NCBI GenBank assembly: GCA_038025085.1
Contig: CM076152.1
Location: 26,124,001-26,188,000 of the forward strand
Source of the DNA: Tetragonia tetragonoides
Lineage: Eukaryota > Streptophyta > Magnoliopsida > Caryophyllales > Aizoaceae
Length of the DNA: 64,000 nucleotides
Direction of reading: 5' to 3'
A program made the position numbers and the translations under genes. Positions 23,108-36,608 of the stretch are shown one piece after another (the stretch's first letter is position 1; every line of letters starts with the position of its first letter). The notes beneath the pieces are model-generated. The model was given only the letters and a program-made list of their open reading frames with translations, was not told the origin of the DNA and did no database searches.

Positions 23108-23708
23108 ATGATTAGAACAGTCCAAGAGTATCTGGTTGAGATGATTGACCGAATGGATCGGTTAGAAACTGACATCACCAACATCAAGTCACGGCAGTTG
23201 TGGGACACACCAATGTTCGTTCCTTCGTCTGAAAATCGGATATCCGTGACTCCAGGAAAGCCTGATCCCGCTCCCCAAGGGCCAGAAAAGAAACGTAAAA
23301 GTGATGCATCTTCTTCCAATGTATCACCCAGGGAATACCACGTACCCCGGAAATTCACTCCATTGGGAGTAACCCTCAACACCGCCTTCGAGAGATTAGT
23401 AGACAAGGACATGCTCCGACCCATAGGTCCCACCCTAGAACCAAGTTAAGGGTCGTGACTGGAAAAAGAAAATGGACCCTGTTATGAATGCGCTAGTATG
23501 GACAGGTGATATTCAGCCCTATATCCCTTTGGAAGGGGCAAGATCAGAGCCGGGAGAAAATGGACCCTATTGCAAGTATCATCGGATGTTCGGTCACCAA
23601 ACAGATGATTGCCTACGTCTAAAAGACGACATGCAAGGTGTCATCCATAAAGGAGAAGTTCTGCCACCACTAAGGGAGGGCAACATAGATGAGGAAGCCT
23701 GGTATTGA
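23108..23708 (+). pseudogene. gag remnants of B
   Basis: Two frames with a shift near 23450. The first has a short N-terminal helix-like segment and then the Tat signature RKFTPLGVTLNTAF, so most of the central capsid domain has been deleted. The second carries the zinc knuckle CKYHRMFGHQTDDC (CX2HX4HX4C) followed by MQGVIHKGEVLPPL. The pair parallels the gag end of element G. Confidence 0.7.
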
Positions 23709-24080
23709 TGAGTTACCCTTAGGAGCGAGAGGAGTCGAGTCTGGGTCCCCAAATTATAATGAGTTAGGATCCTAGCTAAATCTTTAGGTTGAGTCTTGAA
23801 TAGGGGGTGTTCCCCTTCTTATTTTCCTTCTAAGTCTAGTTTCTTTTTGACGGGTATTAGAGACCCTCTTCTCTAAAGTCATGTGTGTTTATCCGTTTTT
23901 GCAAATCAATAAAAGTCCTCTTGCTCGTTTCTTTCTTTGTTTAGCTATTGACAAATTCAATGAATAATACAAAGTTGCACAAATCATTAACTAATCAATT
24001 TAAGCAATGTGAATCAACTTCGCAAAGCGAGAATGTAGATTTTCACATGTTTCAGGAATTCGAGTGGCTGAACTCCCTCA
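23709..24080 (+). other. Deletion zone between gag and integrase of B
   Basis: Only about 370 bp separate the gag knuckle from the region leading into integrase. Protease, RT and RNase H should occupy about 2.5-3 kb here and none of their motifs is present. The short frame starting at 23948 has no recognisable similarity. Confidence 0.55.
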
Positions 24081-25055
24081 ATGATGCCACTCCACAGGAA
24101 GAAGCCAGCCTTTTACAACCACCTTGGCACAGAAATAACTTTGGCACCAATCGAAGAAGATCCTTGGTACCAAGACATCTTCAACTACATCACCAAAGGA
24201 ATATACCCTCAAGATGCACCACTAAGAGCTCAATGGGCCATTCGTATCTTAGCGGCGCAATACATAGAATACAAGGGGGTTCTGTACAAGAAATCCCACA
24301 ACGGAGTTAACCTCAGATGTGTGAACTCCGAAGAAGCCGCAGAGATTATGGACGAGGTACATAATGGGGTGTGCAGACCATACATGAACGGGCGAGTGCT
24401 CTTCAGGAAAGTTCTACGACTGGGATACTACTGGACTACTATGGAAAAAGATTGTTACTACTACGTTAAGAAGTGTAAGAAGTGTCAGATATATGCCAAC
24501 CTGCAGCATATGCCACCCTCGATGCTCCACAACTTCACCTCTCCTTGGCCATTTTCAGCATGGGGAATAGACATCATTGGAGGGATCGCCCCGAAGGGCT
24601 CGGGAGGACATGAATACATCCTAGTAGCCATAGATTATTTTACCAAGTGGGTTGAAGCCCAGTCCTATGCCGTCCTTACCTCCACACAGGTGTCCAAATT
24701 CATAAAGAACAACATCATTTGCCGATATGGTGTTCCATAAGATATCATAAGGGACCATGGATCCCACTTCAAAGCCGAAACATCCACCCTTCTCAAAAGC
24801 TACCAAATCCAGCACCACAAATCATCCCCTTACCGTCCCCAAACTAATGGTGCAGTAGAGGTCTCCAACAAAAAACCTCAAGACTATCACTGAAAAGATG
24901 ATAGTAAACTACAAACATTGGCCCATAAAACTCCCATTTTCCCTTTGGGGATATAGGACATCCATAAGATCCTCTACGGGAGCAACGCCTTACTCCTTAG
25001 TCTATGGAATGGAAGCAATTCTACCCATAGAAATCCAACTCCCCTTCATGCGCAT
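24081..25055 (+). pseudogene. Integrase of B, N-terminal and core part
   Basis: Tat-type integrase. The zinc-binding N-terminus EVHNGVCRPYMNG...CYYYVKKCKKCQ appears to have lost one zinc-binding His (Tyr in the PYMNG position). Core motifs: WGIDIIGG (first Asp), VAIDYFTKWVEA, then after a TAA at 24738-24740 RDHGSHFKAE (second Asp) and GAVEVSNK (Glu). A frameshift near 24870 moves the frame to the segment ending YGMEAILPIEIQLPF. At 25055 the gene is cut by insertion of C and resumes at 37020. Confidence 0.8.
25051..25055. repeat. Left target-site duplication of C
   Basis: CGCAT before C; CACAT at 37015-37019 after it (one mismatch). The integrase reading frame of B continues correctly if one copy is kept, which independently confirms the boundary. 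Confidence 0.8.
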
Positions 25056-27680
25056 TGTAACACCCCCGAATTCGCAACGATTTCCTAGGAACTATCGACA
25101 TCGCTATCCACGACTCGACACTACCGAACCGTCACGGACCCAAGGGTTAGTTACCGCAACATTTATCACTACGGAGTAAATGCTAAGCAGAAAGAAAGAC
25201 TAGGTATCAAAAGGAGCTTCTAAGGAACTTAATAAATCTAAAACAGTTAATATCAGAGTTGTCTATATAGTGAGCTAAAACCATTAAACCAAATTTATTA
25301 CAACTGGCCTTCAAGGGCAAAACCAAATCCAAAATAACCAATTCCCACGATCTAATCCAAACAGAAACAGTTCTATAAACTGACGCCAATTCTAACCATC
25401 CAAGCTATACGTACTCAATCAATATAAACCTGCATGTTGGTTCCCGTGACGGAAACAAAAATACAGAAGAAAAGAAAAGAAACAAAAGAGAAACAAAAAT
25501 CAGATAAACTGAATAAACGTCATCCGTACCCAGTAAAAACATTTCGCAAACCTTACCTGAGGTTTTAGAAGAATCATTGAAATTCATTTGCATACGCACA
25601 TAAGCAGATAATCAAGCATACGCATAACGACATTCTTTTACAAACAATTCTTGTATAGTGATCATACGAAATACGACAGACAATCCGTCTTGATTAGAGA
25701 GATGTAAGAGAGCTTATAAAACATCGATTACCCATACTGTTTATCGAAGATACAATCACGCCATGGACTTAATGACTCTAGTGTGCACACTAGCTCTAGT
25801 ACAATTACACGAGCCTAGAGGACTTAATAAATGGGGAATGATCTGTCCCAGACACACTGCGAGGTGTCCATAAGTAACTTGGGAATCACTCATCCCTTGA
25901 ACTACACCATTAGGTGCAATCCCGATTGCTCGACTACTCCTAGGGATCCATTATGACTCTTACTCTCATTTAATTCAATTCACATAATTTGCATTGGTTG
26001 ACATAAGTGGTACTACGAGACCACGACTTACTAATTCATTTCATGCTCTAGACAATGAATAGTAATTAACGACGATAACGAAAATTCAATACGATGAGAA
26101 TTAAACATGCTTTAATTCAATAACGACGATAATTCAATAATGAAGACAAGTAATGTCTAGCCAAATTTCGGCAGCACTTCGGCAGGGTAACACGATATCC
26201 AAAAATTCACAATCATTCAACGACATTCAATCAATAATAGATAGGTGCTCACTAGCACTCAATAGTACCCATACCAATTAGTACTTATTTAATAACATAA
26301 TAATACTGATAATACACCATTCAATAATTGTCCAATAATCATCATATGAACTAATTAATTCCCAAAACATGATAACATTGACATGCTAATTGTAAATCAT
26401 ATTTACAGCGGTAAACATGCTTAAGAAATATCATAATAACGACGATATAATTTAATCATGCTTTGCATTTTAAATTCACAACAAATTCCCAATTAGCACA
26501 TAACACATCAAAATAGTTTTGATGGTACTTTAGAAGAAGTTAGGCATGAGTGCTTACCACTAATACGCTACCTAACAGTACGTAAGCTCCACGTACAAAG
26601 ATTATCACGCTTGCTCGTTAGGCCCTAATTAAATACAATTACCGAAACTGAATTTATTAAGTACGAAAATTGAAACAGTAATGAAATATTAATATGATAT
26701 TTTTATTAAATTTCTTGATTTATTCCAACCAATCTAGGCTTTTGAAAATCTGAATTCGGGTTCCAAACGAGTGCATAAAAGTTAAAACAAGAAATCAAAA
26801 TTGCTGAAAATCAATTAAATAATTACGAAAAATATAAAAACGAAACCCTAACTTCAGAACTCGGTCTAGGTCACGGGTACCATGCATGGGGCCCATGACC
26901 CGACCCTTCATCACCACCACCACCCACTGGTCACCATGGTTGGTGGTGTTGGTCGCCGGAGCTCCGGTGAAGAGGAGAGAGAAAGAGAGCGAAAGAGAGA
27001 ACGAGAGAGAGAACGAGCGGGAGACAAAGAGAAAGCAAGGGGTAGGGGGAGACGACGCCGGCCACCTGCCGACGGCCCCTCAGGCAACGACCTGAGGGCG
27101 TGGCGGTGGCGCGTGGTCGCGCGCCAGGGAACCCAGGGCAAAGTGAGGTCGCGGGCGAGAGAGAGAAAAAGGGCGGGCGAAAGGGAGAGAGAGAGAGAAA
27201 GAGATTACCGCCGACAGGGGGCGGTGGTCCGGTGATCTGGGCAGCGGGAGAACGCAGGCGAAGGGCTGAGGAGAGAGAGAGAGCTCGGTGAGGGAGAGGG
27301 ACGAGAGTGAGAGGACAGTGAAAGGAGAGAAAGTGCTTGTGAGGGTTTTTGGCTCAGTTTGCAAAACTGATCAATTGTCTCACCTTTTCCTTATATAGGC
27401 CCTCAGTCAACCCAAGTCAAAGACTACTAGGTTTAGGAATTTATTAAATAATTTTCTGAATTAAAAAGCTAACTAAAACTATATGAATAATTCTTATTCA
27501 TATATAAAACATTTTAATTAAATTCCTCAAAATTAATAAATACAATTTATGAAAGTCCCATAATAATAATTAATATTATTATGGCTTTAATTGGATAAAT
27601 TGAATCCTTAAATGAATATAAAATTTAATCTTCGAAACATAAATCAATATAATAATTATAGAAAATATTGGGGTATCACA
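25056..27680 (-). repeat. 3' LTR of C
   Basis: Runs TGTAACACCCCCGAATTCG to GGGGTATCACA. TATA box at 27399-27390 (minus). Includes the segment of about 380 bp absent from A and F, and a GA-rich, GC-rich block at about 26900-27350. Confidence 0.9.
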
Positions 27681-27946
27681 TTCTACCCTCCTTAAAAGAA
27701 GTTTCGTCCCGAAATTTGAGACATGAAGTAATCACTTCCCAAAACAAAACGAGTTTACCTATGCGAAGGTATAAAATAATTTCTAGGACACTAACATATG
27801 CAAGATGAGCAAGTACGATCGTGATTCTAAGTTGAGTAACATGCACCATGCAATGCTTGAACATGCAATTCGTGCAAAGCTACTAACACAACGAAATTTC
27901 GAGGCGTGACATTCTACCCTCCTTAAAAGGAGTTTCGTCCCGAAAC
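27681..27946 (-). promoter_or_regulatory. PPT of C, duplicate and hairpins
   Basis: The PPT (minus strand AAGGAGGGTAGAA) abuts the LTR at 27681. A second copy of the LTR edge plus PPT lies at about 27906-27930. Beside the pol stop, GAGTTTCG-TCC-CGAAACTC (27931-27949) and CTCCTTAAAAGGAG (27919-27932) can form two adjacent hairpins. Similar layouts occur in A, D and F. Confidence 0.55.
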
Positions 27947-30900
27947 TCAAGTGGAACTAGTACCTTCTAGGAAGAGGGCTGGATACATCTCGCGCATCAT
28001 GGATTCAGCTTCCCATGTTGCTTCCTCTTGACCTTGTCGAGACCAAACGACTTTGACGATAGGGATAGTCTTTGTTCGAGTTGAACGCCCTTTGCGGTCC
28101 AAAATATCTTGATAGGACGTTCTTCATAGGTTAGACTTTCATCCAGGTCGATCGCTTCAGGTTGAACGACATGAGTTGGATCATGTACGTATCGCTTCAA
28201 TTGACAGACATGAAACACACTATGGACTTTTGCAAGTTCCACAGGTAAAGCTAGTCGATAAGCAACCTCACTAATCCTTTTTCCAGGATCTCATAAGGAC
28301 CAATGTAACGAGGACTCAATTTCCCCTTACGACCAAAACGCATGACACCTTTGGTAGGAGATACTCGCAAAAGTACCTTGCTTCCCACCTCAAACTCTTC
28401 AGGTCTACGACCCCTATCAGCGTATGATTTCTGGCTATCTTGAGCACTACGCATCTTTGCTTGAATAAATTTGACCACATCGACGGTCTGCTGGGTCATT
28501 TAAGGACCCAAAACTGCAGTTTCACTAATATCGTTCCAACAAACGGGCAATCTACACTACCTACCATACAATGCTTCATATGGCGCTCGATCAATGCTTG
28601 AGTGATAGCTATTGTTGTAAGAAAACTTGATCAACGGAATATGTGTATCCCACGAGCCTTGATACTCGAGAGCACACGCTCGTAGCATATTCTCCAATGT
28701 TTGAATCGTCCTTTCCGTTTAACCATCAGTCGCAGGATGAAAAGCAGTAGTGAACTTCAATTTGCTTCCAAAAGCTTCTTACAATTTCTGCCAAAAGTGT
28801 GATAGAAATCTCGAGTCTCTATCCGAAATAATATCTTCTGGAACACCTTGAAGTCTCATGACTTCCTTGACGTAAGCATCCGCTAGCTTCTCCATTTCCC
28901 AAGTGTCATTTATTGGGATGAATCCCGCAACTTTCGTCAAACGATCTACAACGACCCAAATGGCGTTGTTCTTCTTCTGTATCAATGGTAAACCATGACA
29001 AAGTCTGTTGAAATTGAATTCCATTTCCACGTAGGAACTTCATGCGATTGTATCACTCCACCAGGTCTCTTGTGTTCGATCTTGACCTTCTGGCACGTTA
29101 AACACCTAGCAACGAACTCAGCGACATCTTGCTTCATGCCTCTCCACCAAAACATTTGGCGAAGATCTTTGTATAGCTTGTCTCCACCAGGATGTACAGA
29201 ATAAGGTGTATTGTGAGCTTCACCCAGAATCTGACTCTTGATCTCCGGGTCATTCGGCACACAGACACCATCACGGAATCTCATGACACCGTCTTGACCA
29301 ATAGAAAAGTCCTCGGATCTACCATCGTCTTTGTGGTGTAGAATCCGTTGAAGATCCTCGTCTGCACTCTGTTTATCCTTGATCTCGTCGAGCAAGGTTG
29401 GTCGAACTGACATATGCGCTAAGGTATATTGATCGTCACCTTTCAGCACAATCTCCACGTCTAGACATTGCAAGTCACTAATGAACTCCTTCGGAAGTAC
29501 TAAAGCAGTGTTCAACGAATGACGAGTCTTTCTACTCAAAGCGTCAGCTACCACGTTAGCTTTCCCTTCGTGATACTGAATATCGATGTCGTACTCTGTC
29601 AATAACTCTAGCCATCTCCTTTGTCGCATATTCAATTCCTTTTGCGTGAATATGTACTTCAAACACTTGTGGTCCGTGAACATCTTGACAGCAGAACCAT
29701 AAAGATAATGTCTCCAAATCTTCAAGGCAAACACGACAGCTGCGAGCTCTAAATCGTGAGTAGGGTAGTTATCCTCGTGCTTCTTCAGTTGTCTTGAGGC
29801 ATAAGCCACTAGCTTACGATGTTGCATCAACACACAACCTAAGCCATGCTTAGACACGTCACTGTAGACTTCATATCCTTCCGTTCCCGATGGCAAAGTT
29901 AGAATTGGTGCGCTCGTAAGACGTTTCTTCAACTCTTGAAAAGCAGCTTCACACTTTTCAGATCATACGAACTTCATCGTCTTCTTCATCAAGTTTGTCA
30001 TAGGCTGCTATCTTGGAAAATCCTTCCACAAACCTACGATAGTATCCAGCTAACCCAAGAAAACTTCTAACCTCGGTCACGCTCTTCGGTGCGGACCAGT
30101 CCATAACAGCTCTAATCTTCTCTGGGTCAACAGCAACTCCACTCTTAGACACCACGTGTCCTAAGAAAGAAACAATTTCTAGCCAAAACTCGCACTTTGA
30201 CAATTTGGCGTAAAGTTGATATCGTCGCAAAATTTCCAAAACGATACGCAAGTCTTGTTCGTGCTCAGCAACGTTTTTCGAGTAGACCAAAATATCATCG
30301 ATAAAGACAACTACGAGCTGATTGAGATAAGGCTGGAACGTATGGTTCATCAAATCCATAAACTTCGCAGGTGCGTTCGTCAACCAAAAAGGCATAACTG
30401 TGAACTCGTAGTGTCCATACCTCGTCCTAAACGCGGTCTTTGCAATGTCTGGCTCGGAAATCCTGAGTTGATGGTATCCTGAACGTAAGTCGATCTTTGA
30501 GAAGACAGTCGCTCCACGGAGTTGGTCGAATAGGTCGTTAATCCTTGGCAGTGGATAATGATTCTTGATCATAATCTTGTTCAACTCTCGGTAGTCTATG
30601 CACAGTCTCATACTACCATCCTTCTTACGTACGAACAGAACAGGAGCACCCCAAAGCGATGCACTAGGACGTATGTATGCCTTGTCCAGTAGTTCCTCGA
30701 GTTGCGTCTTCTATTCTTTCATCTCTACAGGAGCCATACGATGCGGAGCTTTCGAGATCGGAGCAGAACCTGGAGTTAAGTCGATCGTAAAGTCAACAAT
30801 GCGTTGCGGAGGCATTCCGGGAATCTCGTCTAGAAAGACGTCAGTGTACTCCGAAACAACTGGAATAGGTTTCGAAAATTCGGCTTCTCGACTTGTATCC

Positions 30901-32539
30901 ATCACGTGACATAGGTAAATTTCTTCACCCTTAGTCGTGCATTCCTTTGTTTTTATGGTCGCCACTACCTTCAACTTTGGTTTGACCACGACTCCTTTGT
31001 AGGTAATCCTCTTACCATTCGGTCCACGTAACGAAACACGTTGTTCGTAACATGCTAACTTAGCCCTATATTTGGCTAACAAATACATTCCCAAAATCAC
31101 GTCGAAATCCTTCAAGTCCATCTGAATCAAATCCGCATGCAAGTCGGAACCAACTATCCTAATCGGACACTTTTCATACAACGCTGTACATTTTACAATC
31201 TTGCCATCTGGCATCCTAATGTTCGCACTATACACTGAACTAGGCTATAAACCTATCTTATAAAGAACAGAATGCATTGCACCACTATCAAACAAAACAA
31301 AAGCAGGTTGAGAGTTAACGAGAAAAGTACCAGCGATCACATTCGGGTTCGCCTCAGCTTCATTGCGGTTTATCACGTAGACCCTTCCATTTACCCCTCT
31401 ATTGTTGTTGTTGTTGTTGCTCTGCACGGGGTTGGCAGGTGCGGGAAGTTGTGCTTGATTATTCGCAGCAGGAGCAGCAATATTGTTGCGGTTGTTGTTG
31501 TTGTAACCCCCATTTCCACGGTAGTTACCAGCATTTCCGCGATTAGCATTTCCATTTCTATTTCCACCACGATTGTAGTTGTTATCGCGGTTCTGACCAT
31601 TGTCGTTCCTTCTACGACTCCAGCATCAGAAGATTTGTGGTCAGACTTGTTGCACTCGTAGCATTGAAGCACATCGCCACGACAGTTCTTGCCAGGATGT
31701 GTCTTGCTGCAGCGACTACAAGGCGTATTCCTCCTAGCTAGGATCGTAGCTCTATGAATGTTCGAGTCACGATTCCTGTTTCCGTTGTGGTTCTGACCAC
31801 CTTGGTTGTTGTGATTGCCGTTGTTCGGCCTTGGCCTCTTGTCTGCGCCACTTGACTGGGAAGAACTCCCTTCGTCACGTTTATGCTTTCCGAGCAACGA
31901 ATCACGACGATCCACATCACGGTCTTGGTTCAAGGCTTTCTCGTACGATCCTTGGAACGTCAGCGAGTTTCCCATAACAAAACACTGAATATCCCACTTT
32001 AAACCATCTTCGAACCTCTCGACACGCTCAGCTTCTGTCGTCACCAAGTTAGGTGCAAAAGCAGCAAGCTCATTGAACTTCGTTGCGTACTCAGCTACAA
32101 ATAGCTTCCCTTGATAGATATTCTCGAATTCCCGTTGCTTCTGGCGACGGACAGCTCTAGGATAGAACCTTTCACGAATAGCCTCTTTGAACTTGGTCCA
32201 CCCGAAATCCTCGGTAGCAAGCAGCTCAGTTCCCACATCGCTCCACCACTTATTAGTCTCACCCTTCAGGTAGTACGTGGCGGTGTTGACCATCGTGTTG
32301 TCGGGCCGACTAGTCGCCCTAAACAGCTTTTCGAACTCAATAATCCAGTTCTCAAGCTTGGTGGGCTCGGAGCCACCCTCAAATGTTGGAGGTTTGAGTG
32401 CATCGAAATCCCTAAAGTTGCGCGTCTCAGGGTTCTGCGCATTGCGATCTTGCTCTTGATGCTCTAATTGGCGCATGATATGCTCAACGAAGTTGGTAAG
32501 AACCACTTCTAGTCTCGCGAGCTGGTCGTTGGTTGCCAT
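27947..32539 (-). pseudogene. Broken gag-pol of element C
   Basis: The ATG at 32539 starts gag (MATNDQLARLE), with PPTFEGG and YYLKGETNKWW, the first knuckle intact (CSRCSKTHPGKNC) and the second broken (CYECNKSDHKSSDA) by a frameshift near 31620. The protease has LFDSGAMHS. RT has [18 protein letters not shown] (Gly to Trp) and [10 protein letters not shown]. RNase H keeps [10 protein letters not shown] and FTDHKCLKY. The integrase frame follows ([15 protein letters not shown]), then the GPYEI segment and chromodomain-like tail in shifted frames, ending at the TGA 27949-27947. At least six frame changes or stops make it inactive. Confidence 0.88.
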
Positions 32540-33237
32540 TATAACAAATGTGAGACATAAAAGAGCAATGATTGATCATCATTTCAGCAAAGTTGGCACG
32601 TTCGACCCGGTTCGGGGTCTAATTGAGAGATATAGGTTATAATTGAAACCTTTCTCTTGACATTTAGCAAATAGCATATAAGTTCCAATGATCGACCTTA
32701 CGTTGTAGGTCTAAGCAACATACTTGCTTTGAATGTTCTCAGTTCTCATGCATAATAGTTCGATATCCAATAACAAAGTAGACACATTGGTCTCACATGA
32801 TTGATAAGCAATAACATTCACATTTCACACATTGAGGCTCCATACTATTTCAGTAGGGCAATAGACAATGACATTTGATTGCATACAATACATGCTTAGC
32901 CTTTGGCTCACGTTTAATACCATCATGCTCAATGAAAGTTTTGCTATAATTCCGACATGGATTTCCCATCATGTCTAGGCAATACGAGATAGCATTATGA
33001 AGCTATGAGTCAACCATGCAATTATGTGATAAAACAATCATATAAAACAAATCCTCAACGATATCATATAATCAAATGAAATGGACTTGCAACGAGACAA
33101 GTTGCAAGTGAATAATAGTCATAAATATTTGTTGCCTATGCAACTACACCAACATCAAAATTTGACCACGCAGGGCCATCACAATAATCTGAAGTTCAAT
33201 AAAACTCAAATAAAACTACTAAAGCAATCATCTAGTT
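32540..33237 (-). other. Conserved spacer between extra ORF and gag (C)
   Basis: About 700 bp, homologous to 11079-11817 and 48915-49612, with the same GACCACGCAGGGCCATCAC block and TCTAATTGAGAGA block. No coding frame. Confidence 0.5.
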
Positions 33238-34199
33238 CTACTTGACACTAACACACATCTTCTTCACACTAGGGGACTCATCATGATCATCCTTCCTCCT
33301 AGGCTTCACCTCCTTGCAGGGTGTGTACAGATAGACATAACCACCGAACTTTTGAGGCATGAAACGCTTCCTAAAATCATTGGCGTGTTTACGTTTCCTC
33401 GTCCAGCAAGTCTCACACATGTCCTTTAGCGCAGGAACTAGCACGCGGTTGACCTTGCATTCGAACTCGGACAGGCCTAACTCAGATGCAACGCCTCTAA
33501 AGCAAAGGGACCATCTCGTACCTTCACCATACTTCTTCTCATGAAGATGTCCACTCTTGGAGAGTACGTCGTCGTACTTCTCCTTGAGTCCCATCCAAGG
33601 ATGGATGTTAGGTAGACCAGCCAGCAGTAGCTCTACCCAAAAGCCTTCATGTAAACTCGTGCGATTCACGTACTGATAACGCTCGATCGTAGTATAAGCA
33701 CGTCATATGTAGATACGTATATCTCGAGCTCAGCATCAGTAGCAAAGAATGGTTCCACAAGAGGAGACCAATTTGTAGCAGGAGTAGGTGCAGCAGTAGG
33801 TACAGGACTAGGTGCAGCAGTAGGTGCAATGTTGTTGTCGCTCTCAGCACCAATATCCTCCAATTCCAGCATATCATCATCCTCATCCGGTGCGGTATGC
33901 CCAGAGGGATCTTCCTCTTCATCCACATATGCAGCAGGTGCGGCAACTGGGGCAGCAGTAGGCGCAGGTATGCGCGCGGGTACAGGTGCGACTATTGGCG
34001 CGGGATACGCGGCCTCGGCGCGTGTGGCCATCACGGGCGCGGCGCGGTCTTGCGCGGGTCCGCGGCGTACGTTCGCGTCATTTCCTGTCGATTCACTATC
34101 CGATGAAGCAACATACGCGGCAAGTGGTGCACGATGGGCTAAGGCGCGTGCCCCTTGGTGTGCAATCGTCATTCTAGCGGTCTTTCATGTCCTTACCAT
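33238..34199 (-). pseudogene. Extra ORF upstream of gag in element C
   Basis: A homologue of the ORFs at 11818-12818 and 49613-50548, about 320 codons. The ATG at 34199 is followed by a TGA within a few codons; the next in-frame ATG opens at 34172. The middle is Ala/Pro-rich (API/APV repeats), then acidic. A one-base deletion near 33722 separates the halves. The C-terminal domain has WVELLLAGLP, GLKEKYDDV, VLVPALKDMCETCW, RKRFMPQKF and ends with KPRRKDDHDESPS. The long frame on the opposite strand at 33829-34209 is a shadow of the Ala/Pro repeats. Confidence 0.68.
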
Positions 34200-34378
34200 C
34201 TACAGGTAGACAATCAAACAATGAGAACATTATAAATCACAAGCAAAGTGATTTCAAATAATTCCTATCTTCTAGGACTACTACGCTCAACGGCTTTAAT
34301 TATTTTTTATTTTCCTCAATATGAAACTAATCTTTATTAATTCATTAATTAATCCTAAGAAACCTTTTTAAACCTAGG

Positions 34379-34390
34379 GCTCTGATACCA
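34379..34390 (-). promoter_or_regulatory. Primer-binding site of C
   Basis: TGGTATCAGAGC on the minus strand, two bases inside the LTR end at 34393. Confidence 0.9.
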
Positions 34391-34392
34391 TT

Positions 34393-36574
34393 TGTAACAC
34401 CCCCGAATTCGCAATGATTTCCTGGGAACTATCGACGTCGCTATCCACGACTCGACACCACCGAACCGTCACGGACCCAAGGGTTAGTTACTGCAACATT
34501 TATCACTAAGGAGTAAATGCTAAGGAGAAAGAAAGACTAGGTATCAAAAGGAGCTTCTAAGGAACTTAATAAATGTAAAACAGTTAATATCAGAGTTGTC
34601 TGTATAGTGAGCTAAAACCATTAAACCAAATTTATTACAACTGGCCTTCAAGGGCAACACCAAATCAAAAATAACCGATTCCCACGATCTAATCCAAACA
34701 GAAACAGTTCTATAAACTGACGCCAACTCTAACCTTCCAAGCTGTACGTCCTCGATCAATCTAAACCTGCACTTTGGTTTCTGTGACGGAAACAAAAATA
34801 CAGAAGAAAAGAAAAGAAACAAAAGAGAAACAAAAATCAGATAAACTGAATAAACGTCATCCGTACCCAGTAAAAATATTTCGCAAACCTTACCTGAGGT
34901 TTTAGAAGAATCATTGAAATTCATTTGCATACGAACATAAGCAGATAATCAAGCATACGCATATGACATTCTTTTACATACAAGTCTTGTATAGTGATCA
35001 TACGAAATACGACATAGACAATCCGTCTTGATTAAAGAGATTTAAGAGAGCTTATAAAACAGCGATTGCCCATACTGTTTATCGAAGATACAATCACGCC
35101 ATGGACTTAATGACTCTAGTGTGCACACTACCTCTAGTACAATTACACGAGCTTAGAGGAGTTAATAAATGGGGAATGATCCATCCCAAACACACTGTGA
35201 GGTGTCCATAAGTAACTTGGAAATCACTCATCCCTTGAACTACACCATTAGGTGCAATCCCGATTGCTCGACTACTCCTAGGGATCCATTAGGAGTCTTA
35301 CTCTCATTTAATTCAATTCACATAATTTGCATTATGTGAATGCAAATTCATTTCATGCTCTAGACAATGTATATTAATTAACGATGATAACGATAAATCA
35401 ATACGATGAGAATTAAATTAATTCAATAACGACGAAAATTCAATAATGAAGACAAGTAATGTCTATCCGAATTTTGGCAGCACTTCGGCATGGTAACACG
35501 ATATCCAAAACTTCACAGTCTTTCAAAGATATTCAATCAATAATAGTTGGTGCTCAGTAGCACTCAATAGTACCCATACCAATTAGCACTTATTTAATAA
35601 CATAATAATACTGATAATTCACAATTCAATAATTGTTCAATAATCATCATATGGACTAATTAATTCCCAAAACATGATAACATCGACATGCTTATTATAA
35701 ATCATATTTACAGCGATAAACATGCTTAAGAAATCTCATAATAACGACGGTATAATTTAATCATGCTTTGCATATTAAATTCACAACAAATTCCCAATTA
35801 GCACATAACACATCAAAATAGTTTTGATGGGGGTTTGGAAGAAGGTAGGCATGAGCGCTTACCAGTAATACGCTACAAAACAGTACGTAAGCTCCACATA
35901 CAAAGATTATCACGCTTGCTCGTTAGGCCCTAATTAAAAACAATTACCGCAACTGAATTAATGAAATACGAAAATTTAACCTGTAACGAACTATTAATCT
36001 GATATTGTCATTAAATTCCTTGATTTATTCCAGCCAATTTAGGCTTTTGAAAATCCGAATTCGTGTTCCAAACGAGTGTAGAAAAATTAAAACAAGAAAT
36101 CAAAATTACTGAAAATCAATTAAATAATTAAGAAAAATATAAAAACGAAACCCTAACTTTAAAACTCGATCTAGGTCACGGGTACCCATGCATGGGGCCC
36201 AAGACCCGACCCTTCATCACCACGACCACCCACTGACCACCATGGCCGGTGGTGGTGGTCGCCGGAACTCCGGTGAAGAAGAGAGAGAAAGAGAGCGAAA
36301 GAGAGAACGAGAGAGAGAACGGGCGGGAGAGAAAGAGAAAGCAAGGGGGAGGGGGAGACGACGCCGGCCACCTGCCGACGGCCCCTCAGGCAACGGCCTG
36401 AGGTCGTGGCGATGGCGCGTGGTCGCGCGCCAGCGAACCCAGGGGAGACTGAGGTCGCGGGCGAGAGAGAGAAAAAGGGCGAGCGAAAGGGAGAGAGAAA
36501 GAGAAAGAGATTACCGCCGGCAGGGGGGCGGTGGTCCGGTTATCTGAGCGGCGGGATAACGCCGGCGAAGTTCT

Positions 36575-36608
<34 letters not shown>

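Noticed and set aside
33829..34209. 126-codon + strand ORF
   Set aside because: Antisense shadow of the Ala/Pro-rich linker of the extra ORF; not preserved in A.
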